Below are positions 38,431-46,562 of a stretch of 50,210 nucleotides of DNA, piece by piece; the stretch's first letter is position 1, and each line of letters opens with the position of its first letter. A program made the translations under genes and the position numbers. The stretch is from an uncultured Bacteroides sp. (GTDB taxonomy: Bacteria > Bacteroidota > Bacteroidia > Bacteroidales > Bacteroidaceae): contig CALUFR010000123.1 of assembly GCA_944319875.1 (NCBI GenBank), positions 1 to 50,210 of the forward strand, read 5' to 3'. Under the pieces are notes generated by a model that was given only the letters and a program-made list of their open reading frames with translations, did not search any database and had not been told where the DNA came from.

Positions 38431-39579
38431 TTATTTCGGCGCTTTCTTGTACAGATAGAACGCGATGAAGGCATACAGGATGTTGGGGATCCACACGGCA
38501 ATCATCGGAGGCATGTTGCCGTTGACGGCAAAGGTGGAGGCGATGGTCTGGAAGAGGATGTAGGAGAAGCTCAGGCCCAGGCCGATGCCCAGGTGAAGTC
38601 CCATGCCGCCTTTGCTTTTCCGGGAGGACAAGGACACGCCGATCAGCGTCAGGATGAACGACGCGAACGACATGGCGATGCGCTTGTGATACTCGATTTC
38701 GAACTCCTTGATGTTGGCAAATCCGCGTTGCCTCTGTCGGTCGATGTATTCGCCCAGTTGCGGATTGGTCATCATCTCCTGCTGGTTCTTCATGATGAGG
38801 AAGTCGGCGGGCTCCATGAAGAGCGTCGTGTCGATGCGGTCGCCCCGCGTGATTTTCTCCTTCATGCCGTCCATCTCGCGTATCATATATTCCTTGATGG
38901 TCCAGCGGTGACGGGCCGTTGTGTCGTAGGTGATGCTGCGTGCCGTCAGGTGGGACACGAGCTGCTTGTCCTTGAACTTGTCCAGCGAGAAGCGGTAGCC
39001 CGTCTTGCGGTAGTTCTCGAAGCGGTCGATGTAGGCGATGACGCCCGTGTCCACTTCCAGCTGGATGTTGCGGGCCGAGTTGGCCTTTCGGGGCTTGTAG
39101 TATTTGTCCTCGAAGTTGATGCGCGTCACGCTGCCCTTGGGAATCACGTATCCGCCCAGCCAGAAGGTAGTCACGGCGATGATGGCGGCGGACACCATAT
39201 AGGGGCGCAGCATGCGCTTGAAGCTCATGCCGGTGGAGAACATGGCGATGATTTCCGAGTTCTCGGCCAGTTTGGACGTGAAGAAGATGACGGCGATGAA
39301 TACGAACAGGGGGCTGAAGAGATTGGCGAAGTAGGGGATGAAGTTCATGTAGTAGTCGAAGATGATGGCGCTCCAGGGAGCGTTGTGCGACATGAACTTG
39401 TCCTGCTTCTCGTTGAAGTCGAACACCACGGCGATGGATATGATGAGCACGATGGCGAATACGTACGTCCCCAGGAACTTCGTGATGATGTACATGTCCA
39501 GTCGCTTCAGAAATCCGCCGGTCAGGCGGGATATTCTGAGGTTCAGCCTTGGTATCCGTATGCTTCTTAGCTTTTTCAT
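38431..39579 (-). CDS. LptF/LptG-family permease (YjgP/YjgQ)
   Basis: A 382-residue inner-membrane protein of the lipopolysaccharide export machine. Three membrane segments lie in the first third (about 28-50, 77-100, 118-140), then a periplasmic beta-domain (about 145-290), then three more C-terminal segments (IAMSFASFILTLIGVSL and on). The conserved FxxxFxPLF region (IPYFANLFSPLFVFIAVIFF) is present. LptF and LptG cannot be told apart from sequence alone here. Its ATG overlaps the tgt stop (ATGA), which supports start 39579 and coupling with tgt. Confidence 0.9.
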   Translation of the reverse strand: MKKLRSIRIPRLNLRISRLTGGFLKRLDMYIITKFLGTYVFAIVLIISIAVVFDFNEKQDKFMSHNAPWSAIIFDYYMNFIPYFANLFSPLFVFIAVIFFTSKLAENSEIIAMFSTGMSFKRMLRPYMVSAAIIAVTTFWLGGYVIPKGSVTRINFEDKYYKPRKANSARNIQLEVDTGVIAYIDRFENYRKTGYRFSLDKFKDKQLVSHLTARSITYDTTARHRWTIKEYMIREMDGMKEKITRGDRIDTTLFMEPADFLIMKNQQEMMTNPQLGEYIDRQRQRGFANIKEFEIEYHKRIAMSFASFILTLIGVSLSSRKSKGGMGLHLGIGLGLSFSYILFQTIASTFAVNGNMPPMIAVWIPNILYAFIAFYLYKKAPK

Positions 39580-40706
39580 AATCGGGTAGATACTCGTTTG
39601 ACCATCATGGGTTTCCACGTCGCGAAGTCACCGGCTATGATGTGCTTGCGCGCCTCGCCCGCCAGCCACAGGTAGAAGGCCAGGTTGTGGATGGAGGCTA
39701 TCTGCATGGCCAGCAGCTCCTGGGCGTGGAAGAGGTGGCGCAGGTAGGCCTTGGTGTAGAGCGTGTCCACGTAGGAGGCACCATCCGCCTCGATGGGCGA
39801 GAAGTCCGTCTCCCACTTCTTGTTGCGCATGTTGATGATGCCGTCCTTGGTGAAGAGCATGCCGTTTCGCCCGTTGCGTGTCGGCATCACGCAATCGAAC
39901 ATGTCCACGCCCCGCTCGATGCCCTCCAGGATGTTGACCGGTGTGCCCACGCCCATCAGGTAACGGGGCTTGTCCTTAGGCAGGATGCCGTTCACCAGCT
40001 CTATCATCTCGTACATCTTCTCCACGGGTTCTCCCACGGCCAGTCCGCCGATGGCGTTTCCTTCGGCCTCCTTCGAGGCGATGTATTCCGCCGAGCGGGT
40101 GCGCAGGTCGGGATAGACACAACCCTGCACGATGGGGAAGAGGGCCTGGTGGTATCCATACTTCGGCTCCGTCTCGTTGAAGCGGGCGATGCAACGGTCC
40201 AGCCACCGGTGGGTCAGCTCCATGGACTTCTTGGCGTAGTCATAGTCGGCGTCGCCCGGCGTACACTCGTCGAAGGCCATCATGATGTCCGCGCCGATGG
40301 TGCGCTCGATGTCCATCACCCGTTCGGGTGTGAAGATGTGCTTGCTTCCGTCGATGTGCGAGCGGAACTCGGCACCCTCCTCGCGCAACTTGCGGATGCC
40401 CGCCAGGGAGAACACCTGGAATCCGCCGCTATCCGTCAGCATGGGGCGGTCGAAGCCGTTGAACTTGTGCAGGCCGCCCGCCTTCTCCAGCACGTCGAGG
40501 CCCGGACGGAGGTACAGGTGGTACGTGTTGCCCAGGATGATCTGCGCCTTGATGTCCTCCTTCAGCTCCGTCAGGTGCACGCCCTTGACGGTGCCCGCGG
40601 TGCCTACGGGCATGAAGATAGGCGTCTCTATCTGCCCGTGGTCGGTCGTTATCAGGCCCGCCCGTGCGTTGGTTTTGGAATCGGTGTATTGTAATTCAAA
40701 CTTCAT
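39576..40706 (-). CDS. tgt: Queuine tRNA-ribosyltransferase (bacterial TGT)
   Basis: A 376-residue enzyme that replaces guanine 34 by preQ1 in tRNAs for Asp, Asn, His and Tyr. The nucleophilic and base-binding Asp residues are in LTDSGGFQVFSL and MAFDECTPGDADY, and GGLAVGE and DMFDCVMPTRNGRNG are present. The usual zinc-site CxCxxC before the LRHL motif is replaced by EADGASYVDTLYTKAYLRHL, with no Cys, while the late His (SIHNLAFYLW) remains. I start at ATG 40706 (MKFELQY). The LptF/G gene overlaps its stop. Hairpins fill the upstream gap. Confidence 0.94.
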   Translation of the reverse strand: MKFELQYTDSKTNARAGLITTDHGQIETPIFMPVGTAGTVKGVHLTELKEDIKAQIILGNTYHLYLRPGLDVLEKAGGLHKFNGFDRPMLTDSGGFQVFSLAGIRKLREEGAEFRSHIDGSKHIFTPERVMDIERTIGADIMMAFDECTPGDADYDYAKKSMELTHRWLDRCIARFNETEPKYGYHQALFPIVQGCVYPDLRTRSAEYIASKEAEGNAIGGLAVGEPVEKMYEMIELVNGILPKDKPRYLMGVGTPVNILEGIERGVDMFDCVMPTRNGRNGMLFTKDGIINMRNKKWETDFSPIEADGASYVDTLYTKAYLRHLFHAQELLAMQIASIHNLAFYLWLAGEARKHIIAGDFATWKPMMVKRVSTRL

Positions 40707-40738
40707 GTTTCTACTTATAAATGGGAATTTATCGTGTA

Positions 40739-40930
40739 CTTTTTCTTTCGCTTGTCCGAAAGAAAAAGATACCAAAAAGAAAGGACCCCGTCTGCACTTC
40801 CGGGTCTACTCCGGACGCCTTCCGTCCTAAAGGGCAGGAACTCGCTTCGCTCAAACAGCCTGCCCTTCTTAACGGCGGAAAGCCATCCTCCGCTTAACGC
40901 CCCTCCAGTGAGGCCGGATAGCCATCCGGC
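40739..40930. repeat. Cluster of hairpins upstream of tgt
   Basis: Three perfect stems lie in a row: CTTTTTCTTTCG (40739-40750) with CGAAAGAAAAAG (40757-40768); AAGGGCAGG (40830-40838) with CCTGCCCTT (40859-40867); and GCCGGAT (40913-40919) with ATCCGGC (40924-40930). Similar composite sequences are common between Bacteroides genes. No promoter is clear within it. Confidence 0.65.
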
Positions 40931-40942
40931 GTGTTGGTGCAA

Positions 40943-41020
40943 TGTCATCCCGAGCGCAGTCGAGGGATCTCACATTCAGCTTTGCGCTACGTAAGATGTC
41001 TCGACAAGCTCGACATGACA
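40943..41020. repeat. REP-like extragenic palindrome at the lon 3' end
   Basis: TGTCATCCCGAGCGCAGTCG from 40943 is an imperfect inverted match to the arm that ends at 41020 (GCTCGACATGACA), joined by a less ordered middle. This is the widespread TGTCAT..CGAG..TCGAG type of repetitive palindrome. The minus-strand lon frame ends inside it, with the stop at 40987-40989. Confidence 0.75.
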
Positions 41021-43500
41021 GAGACATCATTCTCTTTTTTGACGCTCAGGTCGATGGGGTCGGCCACCTTCTCGTCGGTCAGCGCGATGTCGAGCACCTC
41101 GCGGATGTCCTTCACGTAGTGGAAGGTCAGCCCCTTGAGATACATGTCCTGTATTTCGTCAATGTTCTTGCGGTTCTCTTCGCTCAGGATGATTTCCTTG
41201 ATGCCCGCACGCTTGGCCGCCAGGATCTTCTGCTTGATGCCGCCCACGGGCAGGACACGTCCGCGCAGGGTGATTTCGCCCGTCATGGCCAGGTTGGGCT
41301 TCACCTTGCGTTGCGTCAGGGCCGAAGCCAGCGAAGTGGCCATTGTGATGCCCGCCGAGGGTCCGTCCTTGGGGATGGCGCCTTCGGGCACGTGGATGTG
41401 TATGTTCCAGTGGTCGAAGATTGCCTCGTCCAGCCCCAGGCGCGAAGCGTGTGCCTTGATGTACTCCAGCGCCAGCATGGCGGATTCCTTCATCACGTCG
41501 CCCAGGTTGCCCGTCAGCGTCAGGTGTCCGCCCTTGCCGCGGCTCAGGCTGGTCTCCACGAAGAGGATCTCGCCGCCCACGGCCGTCCATGCCAAGCCGG
41601 TGACAACGCCCGCGTAGTCGTTGCCCTGATACTTGTCGCGCGTGTATTCGGCCACGCCCAGGTAGTCATACAGGTCTTCGGGCTTGATGTCGTGCTTCGT
41701 CAGGTAGCCGTCGGTGGCATACTGGCGTGCCGTCTTGCGGAGTATCTTGCCGATTTTCTTTTCCAGCTCGCGCACGCCGCTCTCGCGCGTGTACGACTCT
41801 ATAATGGCTTCCAGCGTCTGCTTGGAAAGTTTGATGTCCGTCTTCTTCAGGCCGTTGTTCTCCAGCTCCTTGGGCACGAGGTGGCGTCGGGCAATCTCGA
41901 TTTTCTCCTCGGTGATGTATCCGCTCACCTCAATCAGCTCCATGCGGTCCAGCAGAGGGGCGGGGATGGTGTTCAGGTTGTTGGCCGTGGCGATGAACAT
42001 CACCTTGGACAGATCGTAATCCACGTCCAGGAAGTTGTCGTGGAAGGTGGAGTTCTGCTCCGGGTCGAGCACTTCGAGCAAGGCGGACGAAGGGTCGCCC
42101 TGACGGTCGGCGCTCACCTTGTCTATCTCGTCGAGGATAAAGACGGGATTCGACGAGCCGGCCTTGATGAGGTTCTTGATGATGCGTCCCGGCATGGCGC
42201 CGATGTACGTGCGGCGGTGTCCGCGTATCTCGGCTTCGTCGTGCACGCCTCCCAGCGACATGCGGACGTACTTGCGCTTCAGGGCGGCGGCAATGGACCG
42301 TCCCAGCGACGTCTTGCCCACGCCCGGAGGGCCGTAGAGGCAGATGATGGGCGACTTCATGTCTCCCTTGAGCTTCAGTACGGCCAGGTGCTCCAGGATG
42401 CGCTCCTTCACCTTCTCCAGCCCGTAGTGGTCCTTGTTCAAGGTCTTTTCGGCGTTCTTCAGGTTGAGGTTGTCCGTCGTATAGACGCCCCAGGGCAGGC
42501 TGAGCATTGTTTGCAGATAGTTCAGCTGCACGCTGTAGTCGGGCGATTGCGGATGGGTGCGCTCCAGCTTGTCCACCTCCTTCAGGAAAGTGGCCTTCAC
42601 CTCCTCGCTCCATTTTATCTTCTCCGCCTTGCGGCGCATTTCGGCTATTTCCTGTTCCTGCGTGCTTCCGCCCAGTTCGTCCTGGATGGTCTTGATCTGT
42701 TGTTGCAGGAAGTATTCGCGTTGTTGCTGGTCGATGTCCTCGCGGGCGCGCATCTGTATGGAGGCCTTGATTTCGGCCAGCTGCACCTCGCGGTTCAGAA
42801 TCTCCAGCAGGCGGTAGGCCCGTTCGCGGATGGAGGACAGGCGCAGCAGCTCGATTTTCTCGTCCTTCTTCAGTTGCAGGTTGGCGCAGACAAAGTTGAT
42901 GAGGAAGATGGAGTTGTTGATGTTCTTGATGGCGAACGAAGGATCCTGCGAGAACATGTCCGACGTGCGCAGGTAGCGCACGATGAGGTCCTTGCACGCC
43001 TCTACCAGCGCCTGGAATTCTTTGTCTTTCTTCTCGGGCATCTCCTCGTCGAGGGTGCTCACGTGTCCTTTCAGATAGGGCGTGGTCTCTACGATTTCCT
43101 TCAGCTGCATCCGCTTGGTGCCTTGCAGGATAACGGTGGTGCTCTGGTCGGGCATCTCCAGCACGCGGATCACCTTGGCCACGGTGCCTATGTCGTGCAG
43201 GTCTTCCATCAGCGGGTTTTCCGTTTCGGCCGACTTCTGGCACACCACGCCGATGTACAGCCCTTTCTTTTCGGCCTCGCGTATGAGGCGGAGCGATGAC
43301 TTGCGACCCACCGACACGGGCATGAGCACTCCCGGAAACAATACCATGTTGCGGAGCGGGAGCACAGGCAGCACGTTGTCGATGTTGACATCCATAATCA
43401 GCTGCTCTTCATTTCCTTCAAAATCGGCAATGACGGAAAAGCTCCTTCCGCCCTGCATGTCGTCGTCACCCATATAAAATCTTTTCTTCATTTTTTGCAT
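40987..43500 (-). CDS. lon: ATP-dependent protease Lon
   Basis: An 837-residue protease that degrades damaged and regulatory proteins. The N-terminal substrate domain (PVLPLRNMVLFPGVLMPV) is followed by a coiled coil, the AAA+ domain (Walker A GPPGVGKTSLG, Walker B FILDEIDKV, sensor IATANNLNTIP) and the protease domain with catalytic Ser in KDGPSAGITMATSLASALT and the Lys shortly after (LPVGGIKQKILAAKRAG). The start is ATG 43500 or 43491 (a second in-frame ATG); a -7 element lies at 43543-43550. The last ten residues, from about VMSSLSRHLT, are encoded by a REP palindrome and are not expected in the family. Confidence 0.95.
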   Translation of the reverse strand: MQKMKKRFYMGDDDMQGGRSFSVIADFEGNEEQLIMDVNIDNVLPVLPLRNMVLFPGVLMPVSVGRKSSLRLIREAEKKGLYIGVVCQKSAETENPLMEDLHDIGTVAKVIRVLEMPDQSTTVILQGTKRMQLKEIVETTPYLKGHVSTLDEEMPEKKDKEFQALVEACKDLIVRYLRTSDMFSQDPSFAIKNINNSIFLINFVCANLQLKKDEKIELLRLSSIRERAYRLLEILNREVQLAEIKASIQMRAREDIDQQQREYFLQQQIKTIQDELGGSTQEQEIAEMRRKAEKIKWSEEVKATFLKEVDKLERTHPQSPDYSVQLNYLQTMLSLPWGVYTTDNLNLKNAEKTLNKDHYGLEKVKERILEHLAVLKLKGDMKSPIICLYGPPGVGKTSLGRSIAAALKRKYVRMSLGGVHDEAEIRGHRRTYIGAMPGRIIKNLIKAGSSNPVFILDEIDKVSADRQGDPSSALLEVLDPEQNSTFHDNFLDVDYDLSKVMFIATANNLNTIPAPLLDRMELIEVSGYITEEKIEIARRHLVPKELENNGLKKTDIKLSKQTLEAIIESYTRESGVRELEKKIGKILRKTARQYATDGYLTKHDIKPEDLYDYLGVAEYTRDKYQGNDYAGVVTGLAWTAVGGEILFVETSLSRGKGGHLTLTGNLGDVMKESAMLALEYIKAHASRLGLDEAIFDHWNIHIHVPEGAIPKDGPSAGITMATSLASALTQRKVKPNLAMTGEITLRGRVLPVGGIKQKILAAKRAGIKEIILSEENRKNIDEIQDMYLKGLTFHYVKDIREVLDIALTDEKVADPIDLSVKKENDVSVMSSLSRHLT

Positions 43501-43542
43501 GTTAAGTTTAGTACCCTCTTGAGGGAGTTCACAAAGCGGATG

Positions 43543-43550
43543 CAAATTTA
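43543..43550 (-). promoter_or_regulatory. Promoter -7 element for lon
   Basis: TAAATTTG on the minus strand matches TAnnTTTG, 42 bp before ATG 43500. The leader contains a small CCCTC..GAGGG hairpin (about 43514-43525) of unknown role. Confidence 0.55.
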
Positions 43551-43637
43551 CGCTATTTCTTTGGATTAATCAGCCGGCAATTCTTTAAAAAGACAAAAAA
43601 CACGCCTTCTTCCGCGCGATATTCACGAGGCTTTCGC

Positions 43638-43645
43638 TAATTTTG
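43638..43645 (+). promoter_or_regulatory. Promoter -7 element for the TrmN6-like gene
   Basis: TAATTTTG matches TAnnTTTG, 23 bp before ATG 43669. Confidence 0.5.
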
Positions 43646-43668
43646 GCCTTTCAATAAACATAACCGAT

Positions 43669-44376
43669 ATGTCCGACTCGTCTTTTTCGTTCAAACAATT
43701 TACCGTGCGCCACGACCGTTGTGCCATGAAGGTGGGCACCGACGGCGTGCTGCTGGGGGCGTGGGCGCCTGTGGACGGGGTGTGCCGTGTGCTCGACGTG
43801 GGCACGGGCACGGGGCTCATAGCCCTCCAACTGGCCCAGCGCAACGCCTCCCTGCGCGTGACGGCGGTCGAGATAGACGCCGAAGCCGCCCGTCAGGCGG
43901 CGGAGAATGTGGCCCGTTCGCCTTGGGCCGACAGGGTGGAGGTGGTTTGCGCCGATTTCAAGGATTTTCAATCTCCGGACGGGTTCGATCTGATCGTTTC
44001 CAATCCTCCTTATTTCGTGGACGCCCTGCCGTGTCCCGACCTTCAGCGCAACACGGCCCGCCATGCCGGGGAGCTGACCTACGACCTGCTTTTCCGCCGG
44101 GCGGCCTGCCTGCTGGCCGAGGGAGGGGCGGTGAGCGTCATTGTCCCCGCCGAGGTGGAGCGCGTGGCGGAGGAAGCGGCCTGGATGCAGGGCCTTTGTC
44201 CGCGGCGTCGCACCCGTGTCTTCACCAAGGCCGGCAAGCCCGCCCGCCGCGTGTTGCTCACCTTCGGCCGCCAATTAGGGCCTGTAGTCGAGGACACGCT
44301 CTGCATCCACCGTCCCGACGGCGGCTACACCGACGATTACCGCCGCCTGACGGGCGATTTCTATCTGAAGTTCTGA
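43669..44376 (+). CDS. trmN6: tRNA1(Val) (adenine-37 N6) methyltransferase, TrmN6/YfiC type
   Basis: A 235-residue SAM-dependent methyltransferase. The SAM site has VLDVGTGTGLIALQLAQR and the following acidic VTAVEIDAEA. The N6-adenine motif is SNPPYFVDAL. FKQFTVRHDRCAMKVGTDGVLLGAW at the N-terminus (in pieces) is the hallmark of the YfiC/TrmN6 group. Within the group the tRNA target is known only for E. coli, so substrate is a family inference. Codon use is G+C-rich, unlike the AraC gene just after it. Divergent from lon. Confidence 0.88.
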   Translation: MSDSSFSFKQFTVRHDRCAMKVGTDGVLLGAWAPVDGVCRVLDVGTGTGLIALQLAQRNASLRVTAVEIDAEAARQAAENVARSPWADRVEVVCADFKDFQSPDGFDLIVSNPPYFVDALPCPDLQRNTARHAGELTYDLLFRRAACLLAEGGAVSVIVPAEVERVAEEAAWMQGLCPRRRTRVFTKAGKPARRVLLTFGRQLGPVVEDTLCIHRPDGGYTDDYRRLTGDFYLKF

Positions 44377-44422
44377 AAAACAAATCACCCGCCCTTCCTT
44401 CCCCAACCAGCCGACACATAAA

Positions 44423-45208
44423 ATGACATTCGGTTTTTATGCGCTCTTTCTGAAAAAGACGGTGGGATGCACCATCAATTATGGAAAGACAAAGTATGAT
44501 TTCGATGATGAAACGGTTGTATGCTTTGCACCGGGGCAGACCGTAGGCATTCACCGCATAGAGGACGGTCCTGTACCGGAGGCCGATGCTTTGCTGTTCC
44601 ATCCGGACTTTCTGCACCGAACACCAATGGCTCAAAAGATAAAACAATATACCTTCTTTTCGTATGCTTCCAATGAAGCTTTGCATCTATCTGTAGATGA
44701 ACGTATGATTGTGCAGGACTATATGAATAAGATTGCTCACGAATTGGAGCATCCTATAGACAAGTTTTCCAAGCCGCTGATTATCTCAAACATCGAAGTG
44801 CTGCTCAACTATTGCATGCGTTTTTATGAACGCCAGTTCATCACCCGTGAAGAACTGAACAATGATGTACTTGTACGTTTTGAGCAATCATTAAATGAAT
44901 ACTGGGATTCGGGGATGGCCAAACGGCAAGGATTGCCCACGGTAAAGTATTTTGCGGATAAGATATGCCTGTCGCCTAACTATTTCGGAGATTTGGTCAA
45001 ATCAGAAACGGGCAAAACGGCGAGAGAGCACATCCACCTGAAAATCATCGAAATGGCAAAAAACGCGTTGCTTGAACCCGACGCGAGCATGAAACAGATT
45101 GCTGATATGCTTGGCTTCCAATATCCGCAACATTTTCTGCGCTTTTTCAAGAAAGAAGTAGGGTGTACACCCAAAGAATATCGTAATCAAAACAACATGT
45201 TTGTATAA
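44423..45208 (+). CDS. AraC-family transcriptional regulator, N-terminally short
   Basis: A 261-residue protein. The C-terminal 100 residues hold the double helix-turn-helix of AraC regulators (ADKICLSPNYFGDLVKSETGKTA and QIADMLGFQYPQHFLRFFKKEVG, in pieces). The N-terminal sensing part starts abruptly at MTFGFYALFLKK, whereas related Bacteroides regulators as I know them carry about 35 more residues before TFGFYAVFLK. Upstream only 46 bp separate it from trmN6, with no room for the missing part, so the 5' end was probably lost. It may still bind DNA. Its target genes are unknown. A+T content is higher than in trmN6. Confidence 0.78.
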   Translation: MTFGFYALFLKKTVGCTINYGKTKYDFDDETVVCFAPGQTVGIHRIEDGPVPEADALLFHPDFLHRTPMAQKIKQYTFFSYASNEALHLSVDERMIVQDYMNKIAHELEHPIDKFSKPLIISNIEVLLNYCMRFYERQFITREELNNDVLVRFEQSLNEYWDSGMAKRQGLPTVKYFADKICLSPNYFGDLVKSETGKTAREHIHLKIIEMAKNALLEPDASMKQIADMLGFQYPQHFLRFFKKEVGCTPKEYRNQNNMFV

Positions 45209-45743
45209 TTGACGTATGGCTATAATTCTTTATTGGTGTCCGTGCTTTTGCTACATTTATTTTTAATTCTCTGTTGCAAAGTTACCGGACATCCCACTTT
45301 TACGACCGTCCCCCAACTACTGATAGAACAATCAATTTCGTAGATGCGTGAAATATTCAACGGGTATATATGTTTTCTGACACGAAAATCTCTCGTTCGC
45401 ACCGGAAATGAGATTGCTTGCAACTTAGCTTTACATTGTATGCGGCTTCGCTTTACATTGCTTGCGACTTGGCGCAACATTGCTTACTGCCTATTTTTGT
45501 CTACTTAGAGGTTGTGTTTGCTACTGCCTATCATTACTTTTACCGGTTGAATGCTCAGACATGGATAAATCTTTGCATCTTATCTCTCGATGATTTTCTC
45601 TCAAAAATCAGGGTATATCCAGAAAATAGTGTAATTTTATTCCGAATTGATTTTATAAATCTTCCAGCGTGGAAACTTATAGAGTTTTTTGTTTGAAATG
45701 AACAAGAAGCGTGTTTATTGGATTTTATTAAAAGATAGAAGAA
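45209..45743. other. 535-bp gene-free stretch
   Basis: No gene is convincing here; two short open frames on opposite strands lack protein character. It contains a minus-strand -7-like element (TAACTTTG, 45284-45277) with no gene behind it, and the 22-bp-period array at 45415-45491. It marks the left edge of an A+T-rich accessory patch. Confidence 0.6.
45415..45491. repeat. Degenerate direct repeat, 22-bp period, three and a half units
   Basis: Units lie at 45415-45436, 45437-45458 and 45459-45480, each exactly 22 bp, and a partial unit starts at 45481. The shared pattern is TGCTTGCxACTTxGC, with ACAT at the end of every unit. No spacers are present. Confidence 0.78.
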
Positions 45744-46562
45744 ATGATTGAAAATGTAGATAAGGAACGCGCTATTCGTGCGGTCGTAAGACAGGCGGTT
45801 GAGGCGTATGCGTCGGGATTTTCGGATCGTCATTTAAGCGAGGTCGATGATGAAGAAGGAACCATCAACATGAAGATACACAACGTCTTCATAGCGGCTC
45901 TTGGTGCGGACATCCAATATTATTCGGCGCTTGCCCGCTCGCTGGATAGCAGCTTGGGTAACATGTTGGAAAAGATGGCCATCAATATCGCTTCTCTTAA
46001 TTTTGAAGTCAGTCAGCATGTAGAAGGTCTCATCTATCAAGAACAAACGGACTATATCGCCGAACTCCTCGAAAGATATAAAAATACCAAAGGAGCCAAC
46101 CATAAAAATCCCGATATTTCCGATTACGTAGGCATTAGTTTGAAAAAGTCTACTTCCAAACATAGCAAACGTCACGAAAGTGACTATTACTTGAAGGATA
46201 CAGAGACAGGAATGCACTATCTGATTGAGCTGAAGATTGGCGGTGACCTTGATAACAAAAAAGCCCGTTCGGAGAAAGAGGCTCTGTTAGAACAATATTG
46301 CATACTTGCCAATACTCTTGGTTCAGAAGAAAATATCAAGATTTGTTTTGCAACCGCCTACAATCGGTATGGCGAGGGGAAACCGTGGACACTGGGGCGT
46401 GTTCGTCAATTCTTTGCCGAGGAAGAATTGCTAATCAGCAGTAAATTTTGGAACCTTGTGTGCAAGTCAGAACGAGGGTATGAGGTTGTTATTGATGAAT
46501 TAAGAAAGCATCTTCCTGATAGTCTGATTTTACAGTATAAACTGAATATTCCTAGTATATGA
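45744..46562 (+). CDS. TdeIII-family type II restriction endonuclease
   Basis: A 272-residue protein. The nuclease core fits PD-(D/E)XK: D147 in ESDYYLKDTETG and E162-L-K164 in HYLIELKIGGDLDNKKARSEKEALLEQY (in pieces), a segment I associate with the TdeIII family. A helical N-terminus (about 1-110) precedes it. It would cut unmodified DNA at a short site; the site cannot be read from the sequence. GAAGAA just before the ATG may serve as the start context. The next gene overlaps by ATGA. No DNA methyltransferase is present in the window on either side, which is unusual for an active restriction enzyme. A+T-rich compared with neighbours, suggesting transfer. Confidence 0.72.
   Translation: MIENVDKERAIRAVVRQAVEAYASGFSDRHLSEVDDEEGTINMKIHNVFIAALGADIQYYSALARSLDSSLGNMLEKMAINIASLNFEVSQHVEGLIYQEQTDYIAELLERYKNTKGANHKNPDISDYVGISLKKSTSKHSKRHESDYYLKDTETGMHYLIELKIGGDLDNKKARSEKEALLEQYCILANTLGSEENIKICFATAYNRYGEGKPWTLGRVRQFFAEEELLISSKFWNLVCKSERGYEVVIDELRKHLPDSLILQYKLNIPSI

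Noticed and set aside
40739-41020. Insertion-sequence remnant between lon and tgt
   Set aside because: Only palindromes are seen; there is no transposase fragment, terminal repeat pair or target duplication.
40942-43299. Very long open frame antisense to lon (785 codons)
   Set aside because: It mirrors the G+C-rich codon use of lon and has no family features; Lon motifs are complete on the minus strand.
45220-45696. Two short open frames in the gap before the TdeIII-type gene
   Set aside because: They overlap on opposite strands, cross the repeat array and show no protein features.
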